Made by a program: the position numbers and the translations under genes. A stretch of DNA of 64,000 bases from Streptomyces sp. Je 1-369 (GTDB taxonomy: Bacteria > Actinomycetota > Actinomycetes > Streptomycetales > Streptomycetaceae), in contig NZ_CP101750.1 of the NCBI RefSeq assembly GCF_026810505.1, positions 1,083,448 through 1,147,447 of the forward strand. The letters run 5' to 3'. Position 1 is the first letter of the stretch; each line of letters starts with the position of its first letter. Below the pieces are notes generated by a model. The model searched no databases. It had not been told where the DNA came from and saw only the letters and a list, made by a program, of their open reading frames with translations. Below are positions 37,146 to 45,566 of this stretch, one piece after another.

Positions 37146-37478
37146 ATGGCGGAGCCGGAGTTCACGGCCACGGGCGTGCGGATCGGGCGGCGCTTGCGCT
37201 CCCTCACCCGTGCCGGTCAGGTCCGCATCGCCGACGGCAGGCTGGAGTTGCTGACCAGTTACGGCACGGAGATCGACAGCGCGCCGCTGCAGGCGGTGCG
37301 CACCGGCAAGCCCTGGTTCGCCCCGGACGACCACGCTCTCGCCGATGTGAACGGCACCCGTTACCGGCTCACACTCGGCGAGCACGAGCCACGCCCCGGC
37401 GAGGCCGGCCCGCCCACGGTGCGCGGGTTCATCGAGGCGGTGCGCAACGCCACGGAACACCGGGTCCGACGGAGCTGA
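37146..37478 (+). CDS. Small conserved hypothetical protein
   Basis: 110 residues from ATG 37146, preceded by GGGGGCGGAG. The compact protein ([20 protein letters not shown], then [19 protein letters not shown]) looks like an all-beta or PH-like module closed by a helix ([14 protein letters not shown]). No signal peptide or transmembrane segment. I recognise it only as a type of short streptomycete protein without known function. An in-frame GTG at 36972 with a good ribosome-binding site is a longer alternative start. Confidence 0.7.
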   Translation: MAEPEFTATGVRIGRRLRSLTRAGQVRIADGRLELLTSYGTEIDSAPLQAVRTGKPWFAPDDHALADVNGTRYRLTLGEHEPRPGEAGPPTVRGFIEAVRNATEHRVRRS

Positions 37479-37671
37479 CCGGACCCTCTGCACGACGCGC
37501 GAGTTGCATGCCCGCACCCCCTGGGTCACTCTGGTCTCACATCACTCTGGGTTTACCGGCGATGACGCTGCGAACCAGCCCCGCCGGCCACACAGCAGGC
37601 GGCAGACCACGCGGCCCCTGCTGGATCCGATCGTCGTCCTCTTCCGGACCTCAATTCGGGGAGTCGCAGCC

Positions 37672-38145
37672 GTGATCAGCCAGCCAAGCAGGCATTGCAC
37701 GGTAGAGCTCCAAGCCCTGCCGTCGCGGATCGGCCAGGTCCGCAGAATCGTATCTGCGCAGTTGCGCTACTGGCATCTCGATCCCTTGATAGACCAGGCC
37801 GCCCTCGGTGTGACGGAGCTTCTGACCAACGTCCACCGGCATGCCGAGCCCGACAAGATGTGCACCGTGGAGATCGAGCTGCTGCTCGACCGGCTCACGG
37901 TCTCCGTCCACGACCACGATCCCCGGCTTCCCGAACTCCGTGACACGGATCCCTTCGCCACCTGTGGCAGGGGGCTCGCGATGGTCGCGGCGGTGAGCGA
38001 GAGCTGGGGCGTGCGGCCGCAGGGCGACGCGGGAAAGATCGTGTGGTTCACGCTCCCCGCCGTCTCCCCGGCGGTGACGCTCGCCCCGTATCCCGTGTAC
38101 GGGGCGGCCGAGAAGACTCCCGCCCGGTCGGCCGTTGTCGGCTGA
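37672..38145 (+). CDS. RsbW/SpoIIAB-like ATP-binding protein
   Basis: 157 residues from GTG 37672, with GGGGAG at 37658-37663. The HATPase_c_2 core has IDQAALGVTELLTNVHRHAE (N box), VSVHDHDPRLPEL (G1 box) and TCGRGLAMVAAVSESWGVRP (G2 region). Streptomyces encodes dozens of these; they act as anti-sigma kinases or as partners of anti-anti-sigma factors. No STAS or sigma gene lies beside it, so its partner is elsewhere. The C-terminal 25 residues are an irregular tail. Confidence 0.88.
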   Translation: MISQPSRHCTVELQALPSRIGQVRRIVSAQLRYWHLDPLIDQAALGVTELLTNVHRHAEPDKMCTVEIELLLDRLTVSVHDHDPRLPELRDTDPFATCGRGLAMVAAVSESWGVRPQGDAGKIVWFTLPAVSPAVTLAPYPVYGAAEKTPARSAVVG

Positions 38146-38203
38146 CCGGGCGGTGATCGTCCGCTCCCCCGGCTGCCTCGGGCCGGAGTCGTGACACACG
38201 CTC

Positions 38204-40774
38204 TCACTCGGTGGCGATGGCCCGCAGCACGTCGAGACGCGCCGCCCGCCGAGCCGGACGCAGGCCCGCCAAGGCGCCCGCCGTCAGGCCCACCAGGGCG
38301 ACCACCACCAGCTGCACCGGCGGTACGGCGAACGCGAAGGCGCTCTCCGTCGTGCTGTCGGACGCCTTGACGAGCACCCAGCCGAGGAACCCGCCGAGCG
38401 CGAGCCCGCCCGCCGTCCCGAAGGCGGCGACGAGCACCGACTCCCAGCGGACCATGGCGCGCAGCTGTGCCCTGGTCTGGCCGACCGCGCGCAGCAGCCC
38501 CAGCTCACGGGTGCGCTCGTGGATCGCGAGGGTCAGCGTGTTGGCGATGCCGAGCAGGGCGATCAGCACGGCGAGGGCGAGCAGGGCGTAGACGAGGGTG
38601 AGCATCATGTCGATGCCGCTCGCGGAGGCCTCCGCGTACTCGGACCGGGTCTGCACGTCCGGGTTCCCGAAGTCCCGCGCTGTCGCCGCGACCGCGGCCT
38701 TTCCCTCGGCGGTGCTCACGCCGTCCTTGAACGTGACCGACACCAGCGTGTCGGAGTCCTGCATGCGGTGCGGTGCCCAGGCCTCGCGGGTGATGACGTA
38801 GTCGCCGGCGAGCTCCGACCTGCCGAAGACGGCGCGGACCGTGAAGGTCTCCTTCTCGCCGTCGGCGAAGGCCAGTTCGGCCCGTGATCCGACCTTCAGG
38901 TCCTGCTTCTCCGCTTCCGACCTGGTGATCGCGATGCCCCGGTCGCCGAGGGCGCTCAGCGAACCGTCGACATCGCCGAGGTCGAAGGACCTGGCGAAGG
39001 GCTTCGGGTCGGTGACGGTGAGGGCGCGGCCCTCGCCGTTGACCTCCGCTGCGCCCTTGCCGAGGCCGACGGCGGTCTCGACCTCCGGCTGCTTCGCGAG
39101 GGCCGGGGCCAGCTTCGGGCTGAGCCCGCTGCCACCCGCGCCGAAGCCGGGGGTGCTCACCGCGACGTCCCCCGCGAAGGAGCGGTTCACGGTCTGGTCC
39201 ATCGTGGCTTTCAGGGAGGCGCCGAAGACCGTGAAGAGGGAGACGACGGCGACGCCGATCATCAGTGCGCTCGCGGTGGCCGCGGTCCGCTTCGGGCTGC
39301 GCAGCGCGTTGCGCCGGGCCAGGCCGCCGGTGACGCCGCGCAGCCGGTCGAGGGGTCCGCCGAGGACGCGTACCGCCCGCGAGGAGGCGACGGGGCCGAG
39401 CACCACGAAGGCGACGAGCGCAAGGACCGCTCCCGCGGCGGCGAGCCAGATGGAGGGGCTGACCAGGACGCCGGTGAGGGTGAGACCCACGGCGGTCAGG
39501 GCGAGGCCGGTGCCGACGACGGCGCGGCGGCGCGAGGCGCCGGAGTGGTCGACGGCCGTCTCGCGCAGCGCGGCGAGCGGGGCGGTGCGCCCGGCCCGTG
39601 CGGCGGGCAGCAGCGCGGAGCCCAGGCAGACCACGACACCGACGCCGAGCGGCAGCAGCATGGAGAGCGCGCTGATCACCAAGTCGCCCTCGGGGAAGGG
39701 GAAACCGATGGCCGGGAAGAGCGCCTGCAGTCCGGCGGCGACGCCGATGCCGCCCGCGAGACCCGCGGCCGACGCGACGACGGCGACGGCGCTCGCCTCG
39801 ACGAGGGTCGACACCGTCACCTGACGGCGCGAGGCGCCGAGTGCGCGCAGGAGCGCGTTCTCGCGGGTGCGCTGGGCGACGACGATGGCGAAGGTGTTGT
39901 GGATGCTGAACGTGGCGACCAGCAGGGCCACTCCGGAGAACACCAGCAGGAACGTGGTGAAGACGGAGAGGAACTGGCCGGAGATGTTGTCGGTGCTCTC
40001 CGCGGCCGACGCCTCACCCGTGATGGCCTCAACGCCCTTGGGCAGTACGGGAGTCAGTGCGTCGACGAGCTCCTGCTGGCTGACGCCGGGACCGGCCCGC
40101 ACCCGGATGGCGGAGGCCTCGCCGGGCTTCGGGGTGAGGTACTTCTCGGCGTCGCCGCGTGTCATGCCCGTGAAGGTGGACTGCGCCATGCCGTCCTCGC
40201 CGCCGAAGGTCGCGAGGCCCACGATCTTCACTTCCACCGGGTCGGGGGTGCGCAGGGTCGTCGTGTCGCCGATCTTCAGGTTGCCGGTCTCGGCGGCGCC
40301 GCGGTTGACGACGACCTCGCCCGGCCCGGACGGGGCGCGGCCTTCGGCGAGTTGGTACGCGTTCAGTTCGCCGTCGTCGATCCAGTTGCCCGCGAGGGTG
40401 GGCGGGCCCTGGCCGCCGATGGGCTCGCCGTCCTTGCCGAGGAGCTGGCCCGCGCCCTGGATGTCGGGCGCGGCGGCGGCCACGTGACCCGTCTTCCCGA
40501 TCGTCTCCACGAGGTCGGCGTCGACCGGCTCGCGGGTGCCCTGGCTGTCGTCCGGGGTGGTGATGGTGCCTGCGCTGCGGACGACGGCGTCGGTGCCGCT
40601 CGTGGCATTGCCGAACATCGTGTCGAAGCTGGCGCGCAGGGTGTCGCCCATGACGAGGGTGCCCGCCAGGAAGGCGACGCCGAGCATGACGGCGAGGAAC
40701 GTACCGGCGAAGCGGCGCCTGTGGCCGCGCAGCGAGGACATGCTCAGGCGCAGGGAGGCGGTCACGGAGTCCAT
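38204..40774 (-). CDS. ABC transporter permease, FtsX/MacB family
   Basis: 856 residues from ATG 40774, with AAAGGAG eight bases upstream. It has an N-terminal helix (SLRGHRRRFAGTFLAVMLGVAFLAGTLVMG), a large extracytoplasmic domain, and two FtsX-type permease modules (FSIHNTFAIVVAQRTRENALLRALGASRRQV and NTLTLAIHERTRELGLLRAVGQTRAQLRAMVRWESV), each with the coupling-helix-like R-E-.-.-LLRA-G motif. About ten membrane helices. Works with the ATPase encoded just upstream (13-base overlap), as an exporter, lipoprotein mover or signal transducer. Confidence 0.93.
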   Translation of the reverse strand: MDSVTASLRLSMSSLRGHRRRFAGTFLAVMLGVAFLAGTLVMGDTLRASFDTMFGNATSGTDAVVRSAGTITTPDDSQGTREPVDADLVETIGKTGHVAAAAPDIQGAGQLLGKDGEPIGGQGPPTLAGNWIDDGELNAYQLAEGRAPSGPGEVVVNRGAAETGNLKIGDTTTLRTPDPVEVKIVGLATFGGEDGMAQSTFTGMTRGDAEKYLTPKPGEASAIRVRAGPGVSQQELVDALTPVLPKGVEAITGEASAAESTDNISGQFLSVFTTFLLVFSGVALLVATFSIHNTFAIVVAQRTRENALLRALGASRRQVTVSTLVEASAVAVVASAAGLAGGIGVAAGLQALFPAIGFPFPEGDLVISALSMLLPLGVGVVVCLGSALLPAARAGRTAPLAALRETAVDHSGASRRRAVVGTGLALTAVGLTLTGVLVSPSIWLAAAGAVLALVAFVVLGPVASSRAVRVLGGPLDRLRGVTGGLARRNALRSPKRTAATASALMIGVAVVSLFTVFGASLKATMDQTVNRSFAGDVAVSTPGFGAGGSGLSPKLAPALAKQPEVETAVGLGKGAAEVNGEGRALTVTDPKPFARSFDLGDVDGSLSALGDRGIAITRSEAEKQDLKVGSRAELAFADGEKETFTVRAVFGRSELAGDYVITREAWAPHRMQDSDTLVSVTFKDGVSTAEGKAAVAATARDFGNPDVQTRSEYAEASASGIDMMLTLVYALLALAVLIALLGIANTLTLAIHERTRELGLLRAVGQTRAQLRAMVRWESVLVAAFGTAGGLALGGFLGWVLVKASDSTTESAFAFAVPPVQLVVVALVGLTAGALAGLRPARRAARLDVLRAIATE

Positions 40775-41661
40775 GACGGCGACTCCTTTGCGCTGGGCCG
40801 CGCGCCGGGGGTGTGGGGCGGTGCGGCGGTGTGGGCGGTGGTGGGTGCGGCGGAGTTCGTGGCGGGGGGTGCGGCGAGGGGCGCAGCAGGCGTCTGTTGC
40901 CGTGCGTCGAACGCCTTCATGCGGTCCAGGACCCGGTCGGCCGTCGGTGACTCCATGCGGTCCACGAGGCGTCCGTCGGCGAGGAAGACGACCTCGTCGG
41001 CGTGGGCGGCGGCCACCGGGTCGTGCGTGACCATGACGACGGTGCGGCGCATCTGACGTACCGCGCGGCCGAGCAGGTTCAGGACTTCCTCGCCGGAGCG
41101 CGAGTCGAGGTTGCCGGTCGGTTCGTCGGCGAAGACGACGTCGGGCCGTCCGGCGAACGCCCGCGCCACGGCGACGCGTTGCTGCTGGCCGCCGGAGAGT
41201 TCGGCGGGCCTGTGGTGCAGCCGGTCGCGCAGCCCGACGACGTCGATCAGGGCGTCGGCCCATTCCCGGTCGCCGCGGACTCCGGCGAGGTCCATGGGCA
41301 GGGTGATGTTCTCGGCGACGGTCAGCGTCGGCACCAGGTTGAACGCCTGGAAGACGAAGCCGATGCGGTCGCGCCGCAGCAGGGTGAGGCGCCGGTCGTC
41401 CAGCTTCCCCAGCTCCGTGTCGCCGATGAACGCGGCGCCCGAGGTGAGGGTGTCCAGGCCCGCCGCGCAGTGCATCAGGGTGGACTTGCCGGACCCGGAC
41501 GGGCCCATGATCGCGGTGAAGCGTCCGGCGCCGAACTCGACGCTCACCCCGTCCAGGGCCCGTACGGCGGTGCCCCCGCTGCCGTACACCTTCACGGCGT
41601 CGGCGACGCGGGCGGCGCCGGTGTCCACGGGCCTGGTGACCCGTCCGGTGGCGGTGCTCAT
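40762..41661 (-). CDS. ABC transporter ATP-binding protein, LolD/MacB type
   Basis: 299 residues. Walker [14 protein letters not shown]-loop [21 protein letters not shown], signature [14 protein letters not shown], Walker [13 protein letters not shown] and H-loop MVTHD are all intact and characteristic of the LolD/MacB/FtsE branch. A poorly conserved Ala/Pro/Thr tail of about 50 residues follows the ATPase fold. Starts by ATGA overlap with the SHOCT gene (41658-41661) and overlaps the permease start; the three genes form an operon. Confidence 0.95.
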   Translation of the reverse strand: MSTATGRVTRPVDTGAARVADAVKVYGSGGTAVRALDGVSVEFGAGRFTAIMGPSGSGKSTLMHCAAGLDTLTSGAAFIGDTELGKLDDRRLTLLRRDRIGFVFQAFNLVPTLTVAENITLPMDLAGVRGDREWADALIDVVGLRDRLHHRPAELSGGQQQRVAVARAFAGRPDVVFADEPTGNLDSRSGEEVLNLLGRAVRQMRRTVVMVTHDPVAAAHADEVVFLADGRLVDRMESPTADRVLDRMKAFDARQQTPAAPLAAPPATNSAAPTTAHTAAPPHTPGARPSAKESPSWTP

Positions 41662-41978
41662 GCCCGACCGCCCTTGGAGGTGCGGCCGAACTCCTCGTTG
41701 AGGACGGTCAGCCTGCGCCAGTACTCGTCCTCGTCGATCTCACCGGAGGCGAAGCGCCGCCCGAGGACGGCGATGGGCGAGTGCTCGTCGACGGCGGTGT
41801 GCCCGGCGTACCCCGTGGGCCCGGCGGGTCCGCCCATGCCCCGGAACGGGCCGCGGCGGCCTCGCCACACGGTGCGGCGGAGCAGGGTGACGGCGCCGAC
41901 CGCGACGGCCACCCAGATCAGCGGGAAGAACAGGATCCACGGGCCGGGTCCGCCGTCCCAGTGCGCCAGGGTCTGCAT
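41658..41978 (-). CDS. SHOCT-domain membrane protein
   Basis: 106 residues from ATG 41978, with GGAGGAG ten bases upstream. One membrane helix ([21 protein letters not shown]), an Arg/Gly-rich stretch, and a C-terminal SHOCT motif ([23 protein letters not shown]). SHOCT domains are short oligomerisation modules. First gene of the ABC operon; its stop overlaps the ATPase start, so it may assist or sense the transporter. Confidence 0.85.
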   Translation of the reverse strand: MQTLAHWDGGPGPWILFFPLIWVAVAVGAVTLLRRTVWRGRRGPFRGMGGPAGPTGYAGHTAVDEHSPIAVLGRRFASGEIDEDEYWRRLTVLNEEFGRTSKGGRA

Positions 41979-42172
41979 CTGAACTCATCTCCTCCGAAGC
42001 GGTTTCTGCGATGCCTCCAAACTCGCTCCGGGGGTGCCCTCACGTCGTCGTACGGCCAGCGGCACCGCGCGTACCACCCAGGGAGTACGCGGGGCCGCGG
42101 CGGCTACGCCGGGCCGGATCACCAGGTGATCACGGGGTGGTCACCGGGAGCGCACCGAGCCCTCTGGATCTC

Positions 42173-42192
42173 TGTACCTACTAGTATGTACA
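42173..42192. promoter_or_regulatory. Near-perfect 20-bp palindrome, probable TetR operator
   Basis: TGTACCTACTAGTATGTACA has one mismatched pair out of ten around a CTAG centre. It ends nine bases before the TetR start at 42201, a position where binding would block transcription or initiation. A TetR dimer encoded downstream probably represses itself and the cupin, DUF4865 and hydrolase genes behind it. Confidence 0.75.
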
Positions 42193-42200
42193 GTGGCCGC

Positions 42201-42779
42201 ATGAGCGCTCCGGAGCGTCTGATCGAGTCCACTCGCGAGCTGCTGTGGGAGCGGGGGTACGTCGGCACGAGCCCCAAGGCCATCCAGCAGCACGCGGGCG
42301 CGGGCCAGGGCAGCATGTACCACCACTTCGCGGGCAAGCCCGATCTCGCGCTCGCCGCGATCCGGCGCACCGCCGAGGAGATGCGCGCCACGGCCGAGGC
42401 GGTCCTCGGCGGCAGCGGGTCGGCGTACGCGCGCATCGAGTCGTATCTGCTGCGCGAGCGCGACGTGTTGAAGGGCTGCCCGGTCGGACGGCTCACGATG
42501 GACCCGGACGTCATCGCGAGCGACGAGCTGCGCGCACCCGTCACCGAGACCCTCGACTGGCTGCGCGACCGGATCGCCGGGATCGTCGAAGAGGGGCTCT
42601 CCCAGGGCGAGTTCACGGATGCGCTCGTGCCGCAGGCCATCGCGTCGACGGTGGTCGCGACGGTGCAGGGCGGTTATGTCCTCGCGCGGTCGTCGGGGTC
42701 CCCGGCAGCGTTCGACACGGCGGTGCGGGGCCTGCTCGCGCTGCTCGCGGCGGCCCGGACCCCCGCCGCTCGCTCGTGA
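42201..42779 (+). CDS. TetR-family regulator
   Basis: 192 residues from ATG 42201; an ATG at 42186 in frame would start inside the operator palindrome and is less likely. Helix-turn-helix: RLIESTRELLWERGYVGTSPKAIQQHAGAGQGSMYHHFAGKPDLALAAI. The C-terminal ligand domain is of the type often annotated TetR_C with a conserved RDVLKGCPVGRL loop. It overlaps or abuts the cupin gene, and the four following genes are packed tightly, so it is the likely local regulator. Confidence 0.9.
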   Translation: MSAPERLIESTRELLWERGYVGTSPKAIQQHAGAGQGSMYHHFAGKPDLALAAIRRTAEEMRATAEAVLGGSGSAYARIESYLLRERDVLKGCPVGRLTMDPDVIASDELRAPVTETLDWLRDRIAGIVEEGLSQGEFTDALVPQAIASTVVATVQGGYVLARSSGSPAAFDTAVRGLLALLAAARTPAARS

Positions 42780-42805
42780 CCCCAATCGACCTTCGCTCAC
42801 CAAGG

Positions 42806-43210
42806 ATGCGTACGTTGCACATCACCCGGAACCGGCCCGACACCCTCCAGGGACCCGCCGAGCACTTCACCGGCACCGTCTGGCTCGACGAGATAGCCGC
42901 GCCCGGCGCCCCCTCCCGTCTGCGCTTGTTCAACGTCCACTTCGCCCCCGGCGCCCGCACGGCCTGGCACCGCCACCCGCACGGCCAGGTCCTGCACGTG
43001 ACCGAGGGCGAGGGGCTCGTACAGCGCGAGGGCGGTCCCGTCGAGCCGATCCGGGCGGGCGACACGGCCTGGATCGAGCCCGGCGAGTCGCACTGGCACG
43101 GCGCGGGACCGCGCACGTTCATGACGCACCTGGCCGTGGTCGAGGCGGCGGCCGACGGCACGACGGCCGAGTGGGGCGACCTGGTCGACGCCCACAGCTG
43201 CGCTTCTTGA
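42806..43210 (+). CDS. Cupin-domain protein
   Basis: 134 residues from ATG 42806; a GTG at 42776 in a GTGA overlap with the TetR stop is also possible. The cupin motifs are clear: motif 1 PGARTAWHRHPHGQVLHVTEGEG with two His and a later Glu, and motif 2 GDTAWIEPGESHWHGAG with its His. The pattern closely resembles quercetinase-like/carboxymuconolactone-associated small cupins that bind a metal. Second gene in the TetR-cupin-DUF4865-hydrolase cluster. Confidence 0.87.
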   Translation: MRTLHITRNRPDTLQGPAEHFTGTVWLDEIAAPGAPSRLRLFNVHFAPGARTAWHRHPHGQVLHVTEGEGLVQREGGPVEPIRAGDTAWIEPGESHWHGAGPRTFMTHLAVVEAAADGTTAEWGDLVDAHSCAS

Positions 43211-43233
43211 CCCTGCTGCGGAAGGAGTACGCG

Positions 43234-43818
43234 ATGCATGCGATGCAGTACGAGATCACCCTGCCCGCCGACTACGACATGGGCGTCATCCGCCACCGGG
43301 TCGAGTCGAAGGGCCACCTGCTGGACGAATTTCCCGGGCTCGGCTTCAAGGCGTACCTGATGCGCGAGCGCGGCAAGGACGACTCGCCCGTGAACCAGTA
43401 CGCGCCGTTCTACCTCTGGAACACGGCCGAGGGCATGAACTCGTTCCTGTGGGGGCCCGGATTCCAGGGGCTGAGTGAGGACTTCGGGCGACCGGTGGTG
43501 GAGCACTGGACGACGCTCGCGTACGAGGAAGGGCCCGCGTCCGGAGCCGTACCGAGGACCGCCGTCCGCCGTCGGCAGCGCGTTCCGGTGCCCGTGCCTC
43601 TTCCCGGCCTGGCGGCGGAACTCGTCGCGGAGACGGGGCGTTTGGCGCGGCAGGACGGTGCGGTGAGCGCGCTGACCGCGGTCGATCCGCGGACCTGGGA
43701 GGCCGTGCACTTCTCGCTCTGGGAGGGCGAGGCGCCGCAGGAGGTCGGTGACGTGTTCCAGGTGCTGCACGTCTCGGCGCCGGAGCGGGGCGCGTTGCGT
43801 CGGGGGCGGCAGTGGTGA
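43234..43818 (+). CDS. DUF4865-family protein
   Basis: 194 residues from ATG 43234, with AAGGAG eight bases upstream. Begins MQYEITLPADYDMGVIRHRV and continues with LDEFPGLGFKAYLMRERG and NQYAPFYLWNTAEGMNSFLWG, the text I associate with DUF4865. The family looks like a ferredoxin-like/antibiotic-monooxygenase-fold protein, but its function is not described. The C-terminal half has AVPRTAVRRRQRVPV and WEAVHFSLWEGEAPQ. The stop overlaps the start of the downstream hydrolase. Confidence 0.85.
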   Translation: MHAMQYEITLPADYDMGVIRHRVESKGHLLDEFPGLGFKAYLMRERGKDDSPVNQYAPFYLWNTAEGMNSFLWGPGFQGLSEDFGRPVVEHWTTLAYEEGPASGAVPRTAVRRRQRVPVPVPLPGLAAELVAETGRLARQDGAVSALTAVDPRTWEAVHFSLWEGEAPQEVGDVFQVLHVSAPERGALRRGRQW

Positions 43819-44768
43819 GCGGGACCGCGCGGGCACGGGCGGACGATCACGCAGGCGCCCCGGTGGTCCGGACCGTTCATGGGGATGTCGGCCCCGCGGA
43901 TCTCGGCGTCTGCGACGCCCACGACCACCTTTTCCTCCGCAGCCCTCGACTCCCGGGCCAGGAGCTGGCTTCGCCCACGGCCGCGGCGGCCGAACTGGCC
44001 GCGTTCCGCGAGGTGGGCGGGCAGAGCGTCATCCAGTGGACGCCGTACGGGATGGGGCGCCGGGCCGAGCTGCTGCCGGAGCTGTCGAGGGCGGCAGGTG
44101 TGCGGGTCGTCGCCGCGACGGGGTTGCATCAAGCCGTCCACTACGGACCGGAGTTGCTGGATCGCCTGCGTGCGGGTGACCTCGCGGCGCTCTTCACCCG
44201 CGAACTCACCGAGGGCATCGGGGAGTCCGGGCCGCGGGCGGGCCTGATCAAGGTCGCGGGCGGGTTCCACGGCCTGGACGCGCACGCCCGCTGGACCATG
44301 ACGGCGGCGGCCGAGGCGCACCACGCGACGGGCGCGCCCATCACCGTCCACCTGGAGCTGGGCACCGGCGCGCTCGACGTACTCGACCTGCTCTCCGGCG
44401 ACTGCGGCGTGCCGCCCCACCGTGTCGTCCTCGGCCACCTCAACCGCTCCCCCGACCTCACCGCCCACCTCCAGGCCGCCGCGTCGGGCGCGTACCTGGC
44501 CCTGGACGGCCCGTCCCGCGCCCACCACGCCACGGACTGGCGCATGCCGGACGCGATGCGCGACCTGGCGGACGCGGGCTTCGGAGACCGCCTCCTTCTC
44601 GGTGGCGACACGACGACGGCGGGGGCGCAGTCGGTGCACGGCGGGCCCGGCATGCCGCATTTGCTGCGCCGGGTGCGGCCGCGACTCGTGGCCGCCGTGG
44701 GCGAGGAACTGGTGGAGCGGATCCTGACGGTGAATCCGGGGCGGGCCTTCGGGGTGCGGTGGAGGTAG
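43812..44768 (+). CDS. Phosphotriesterase-family metal hydrolase
   Basis: 318 residues from one of two adjacent GTGs (43812, 43815), overlapping the DUF4865 stop. Binuclear-metal TIM barrel of the amidohydrolase superfamily: His37 and His39 (CDAHDHLFL), carbamylated Lys147 (GLIKVAGG), His180 (TVHLELG), His209 (VLGHLNR) and Asp266 (LLGGDTTT) are all present. The family includes lactonases and organophosphate hydrolases. The cluster with a cupin and DUF4865 under TetR control suggests breakdown of a specific small molecule, possibly a lactone. Confidence 0.9.
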   Translation: MVSGTARARADDHAGAPVVRTVHGDVGPADLGVCDAHDHLFLRSPRLPGQELASPTAAAAELAAFREVGGQSVIQWTPYGMGRRAELLPELSRAAGVRVVAATGLHQAVHYGPELLDRLRAGDLAALFTRELTEGIGESGPRAGLIKVAGGFHGLDAHARWTMTAAAEAHHATGAPITVHLELGTGALDVLDLLSGDCGVPPHRVVLGHLNRSPDLTAHLQAAASGAYLALDGPSRAHHATDWRMPDAMRDLADAGFGDRLLLGGDTTTAGAQSVHGGPGMPHLLRRVRPRLVAAVGEELVERILTVNPGRAFGVRWR

Positions 44769-44778
44769 GCACCGCGTA

Positions 44779-44808
44779 TTGCACTGCCCGTTCCAAAACC
44801 TGTACGTT
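44779..44808 (+). promoter_or_regulatory. Probable sigma70-type promoter, leaderless start
   Basis: TTGCAC (44779-44784) and TACGTT (44803-44808) are separated by 18 bases, and the GTG of the TetR gene begins seven bases after the second box, so the mRNA is probably leaderless. The spacer holds TTCCAAAACC; a similar TCCAAAACC lies upstream of the MFS gene at 45536-45544, which may be a shared regulator site. Confidence 0.55.
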
Positions 44809-44814
44809 CTCCCC

Positions 44815-45414
44815 GTGGCCCGACCGAGAAGCTTCGACGAGGAGCGGGCCCTGGACGCGGCGATGCATGCCTTCTGGGCGAACGGCTACGAAGCCACCTC
44901 GACCCAGGACCTGTGCGAAGCCACCGGCCTGGGCCGCAGCAGCATCTACAACACGTTCACCAGCAAGCACGACCTGTTCCGCCGCGCCCTGACCCGGTAC
45001 ATGGACACCATGAACGCCGGGCAGCTCCAGATCCTGGAGGACGTGGAGCGACCGGCCACGGAGCGTTTGCGCGCACTGCTCGACCGGGTCATCGAGGGCG
45101 AGTTCGAGCGGCGCGGGGACGGCAACAGCATCGGCTGTCTCACGGTCAACACGACGGTCGAGCTCGCCGGGCGCGACCCGGAGGCCGCCGCGCTGCTGGA
45201 GCGGGACCTCGCCACGCGGCTCACCGTGCTGAGCGCCACGATCCGCGCCGGCCAGCGGGACGGCGACATCACGTCCGGGCGCGACGCGGACACGCTGGCC
45301 CGTTACGTCAACGCCGTCATCGGCGGCATGCGGGTCTCCGCACAGGGCGGCGCCGACCGGGCCACCCTGCTGGCCATCGCCGATACGGCAATGGACGCGC
45401 TGACGGGCTACTAG
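44815..45414 (+). CDS. TetR-family regulator
   Basis: 199 residues from GTG 44815, chosen because VARPRSFDEERALDAAMHAFW is the normal family start; ATG or TTG codons further up would pass through the promoter. HTH: YEATSTQDLCEATGLGRSSIYNTFTSKHDLF. The C-terminal domain (RLRALLDRVIEGEFERRGDGNSIGCLTVNTTVEL) fits the TetR_C_16/YjdC-like group that often controls an adjacent efflux pump. Probably controls the MFS gene that follows. Confidence 0.9.
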   Translation: MARPRSFDEERALDAAMHAFWANGYEATSTQDLCEATGLGRSSIYNTFTSKHDLFRRALTRYMDTMNAGQLQILEDVERPATERLRALLDRVIEGEFERRGDGNSIGCLTVNTTVELAGRDPEAAALLERDLATRLTVLSATIRAGQRDGDITSGRDADTLARYVNAVIGGMRVSAQGGADRATLLAIADTAMDALTGY

Positions 45415-45566
45415 CGGGGTCACGCCCTGCCCCGCCCCTCTTTTCCCACCTTCCCCGTTCCTCCTTTCTCACCTTCCCCCGTTCCTCCTCTTTCGCCTTC
45501 CCGTGCCTCGCCATGCCCTTTTTCTGTACTGATCTATCCAAAACCGTCCGACAGGAGTACTCCGCC
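45415..45566 (+). promoter_or_regulatory. Pyrimidine-rich leader with direct repeats
   Basis: From about 45425 to 45530 the plus strand is almost all C and T, including a direct repeat (ACCTTCCCCGTTCCTCCT and ACCTTCCCCCGTTCCTCCT, starting near 45448 and 45471). CCTCCT is complementary to a Shine-Dalgarno sequence; the MFS ribosome-binding site ACAGGAG sits at 45551-45557. If transcribed, the leader could base-pair with it and restrict translation. Confidence 0.4.
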
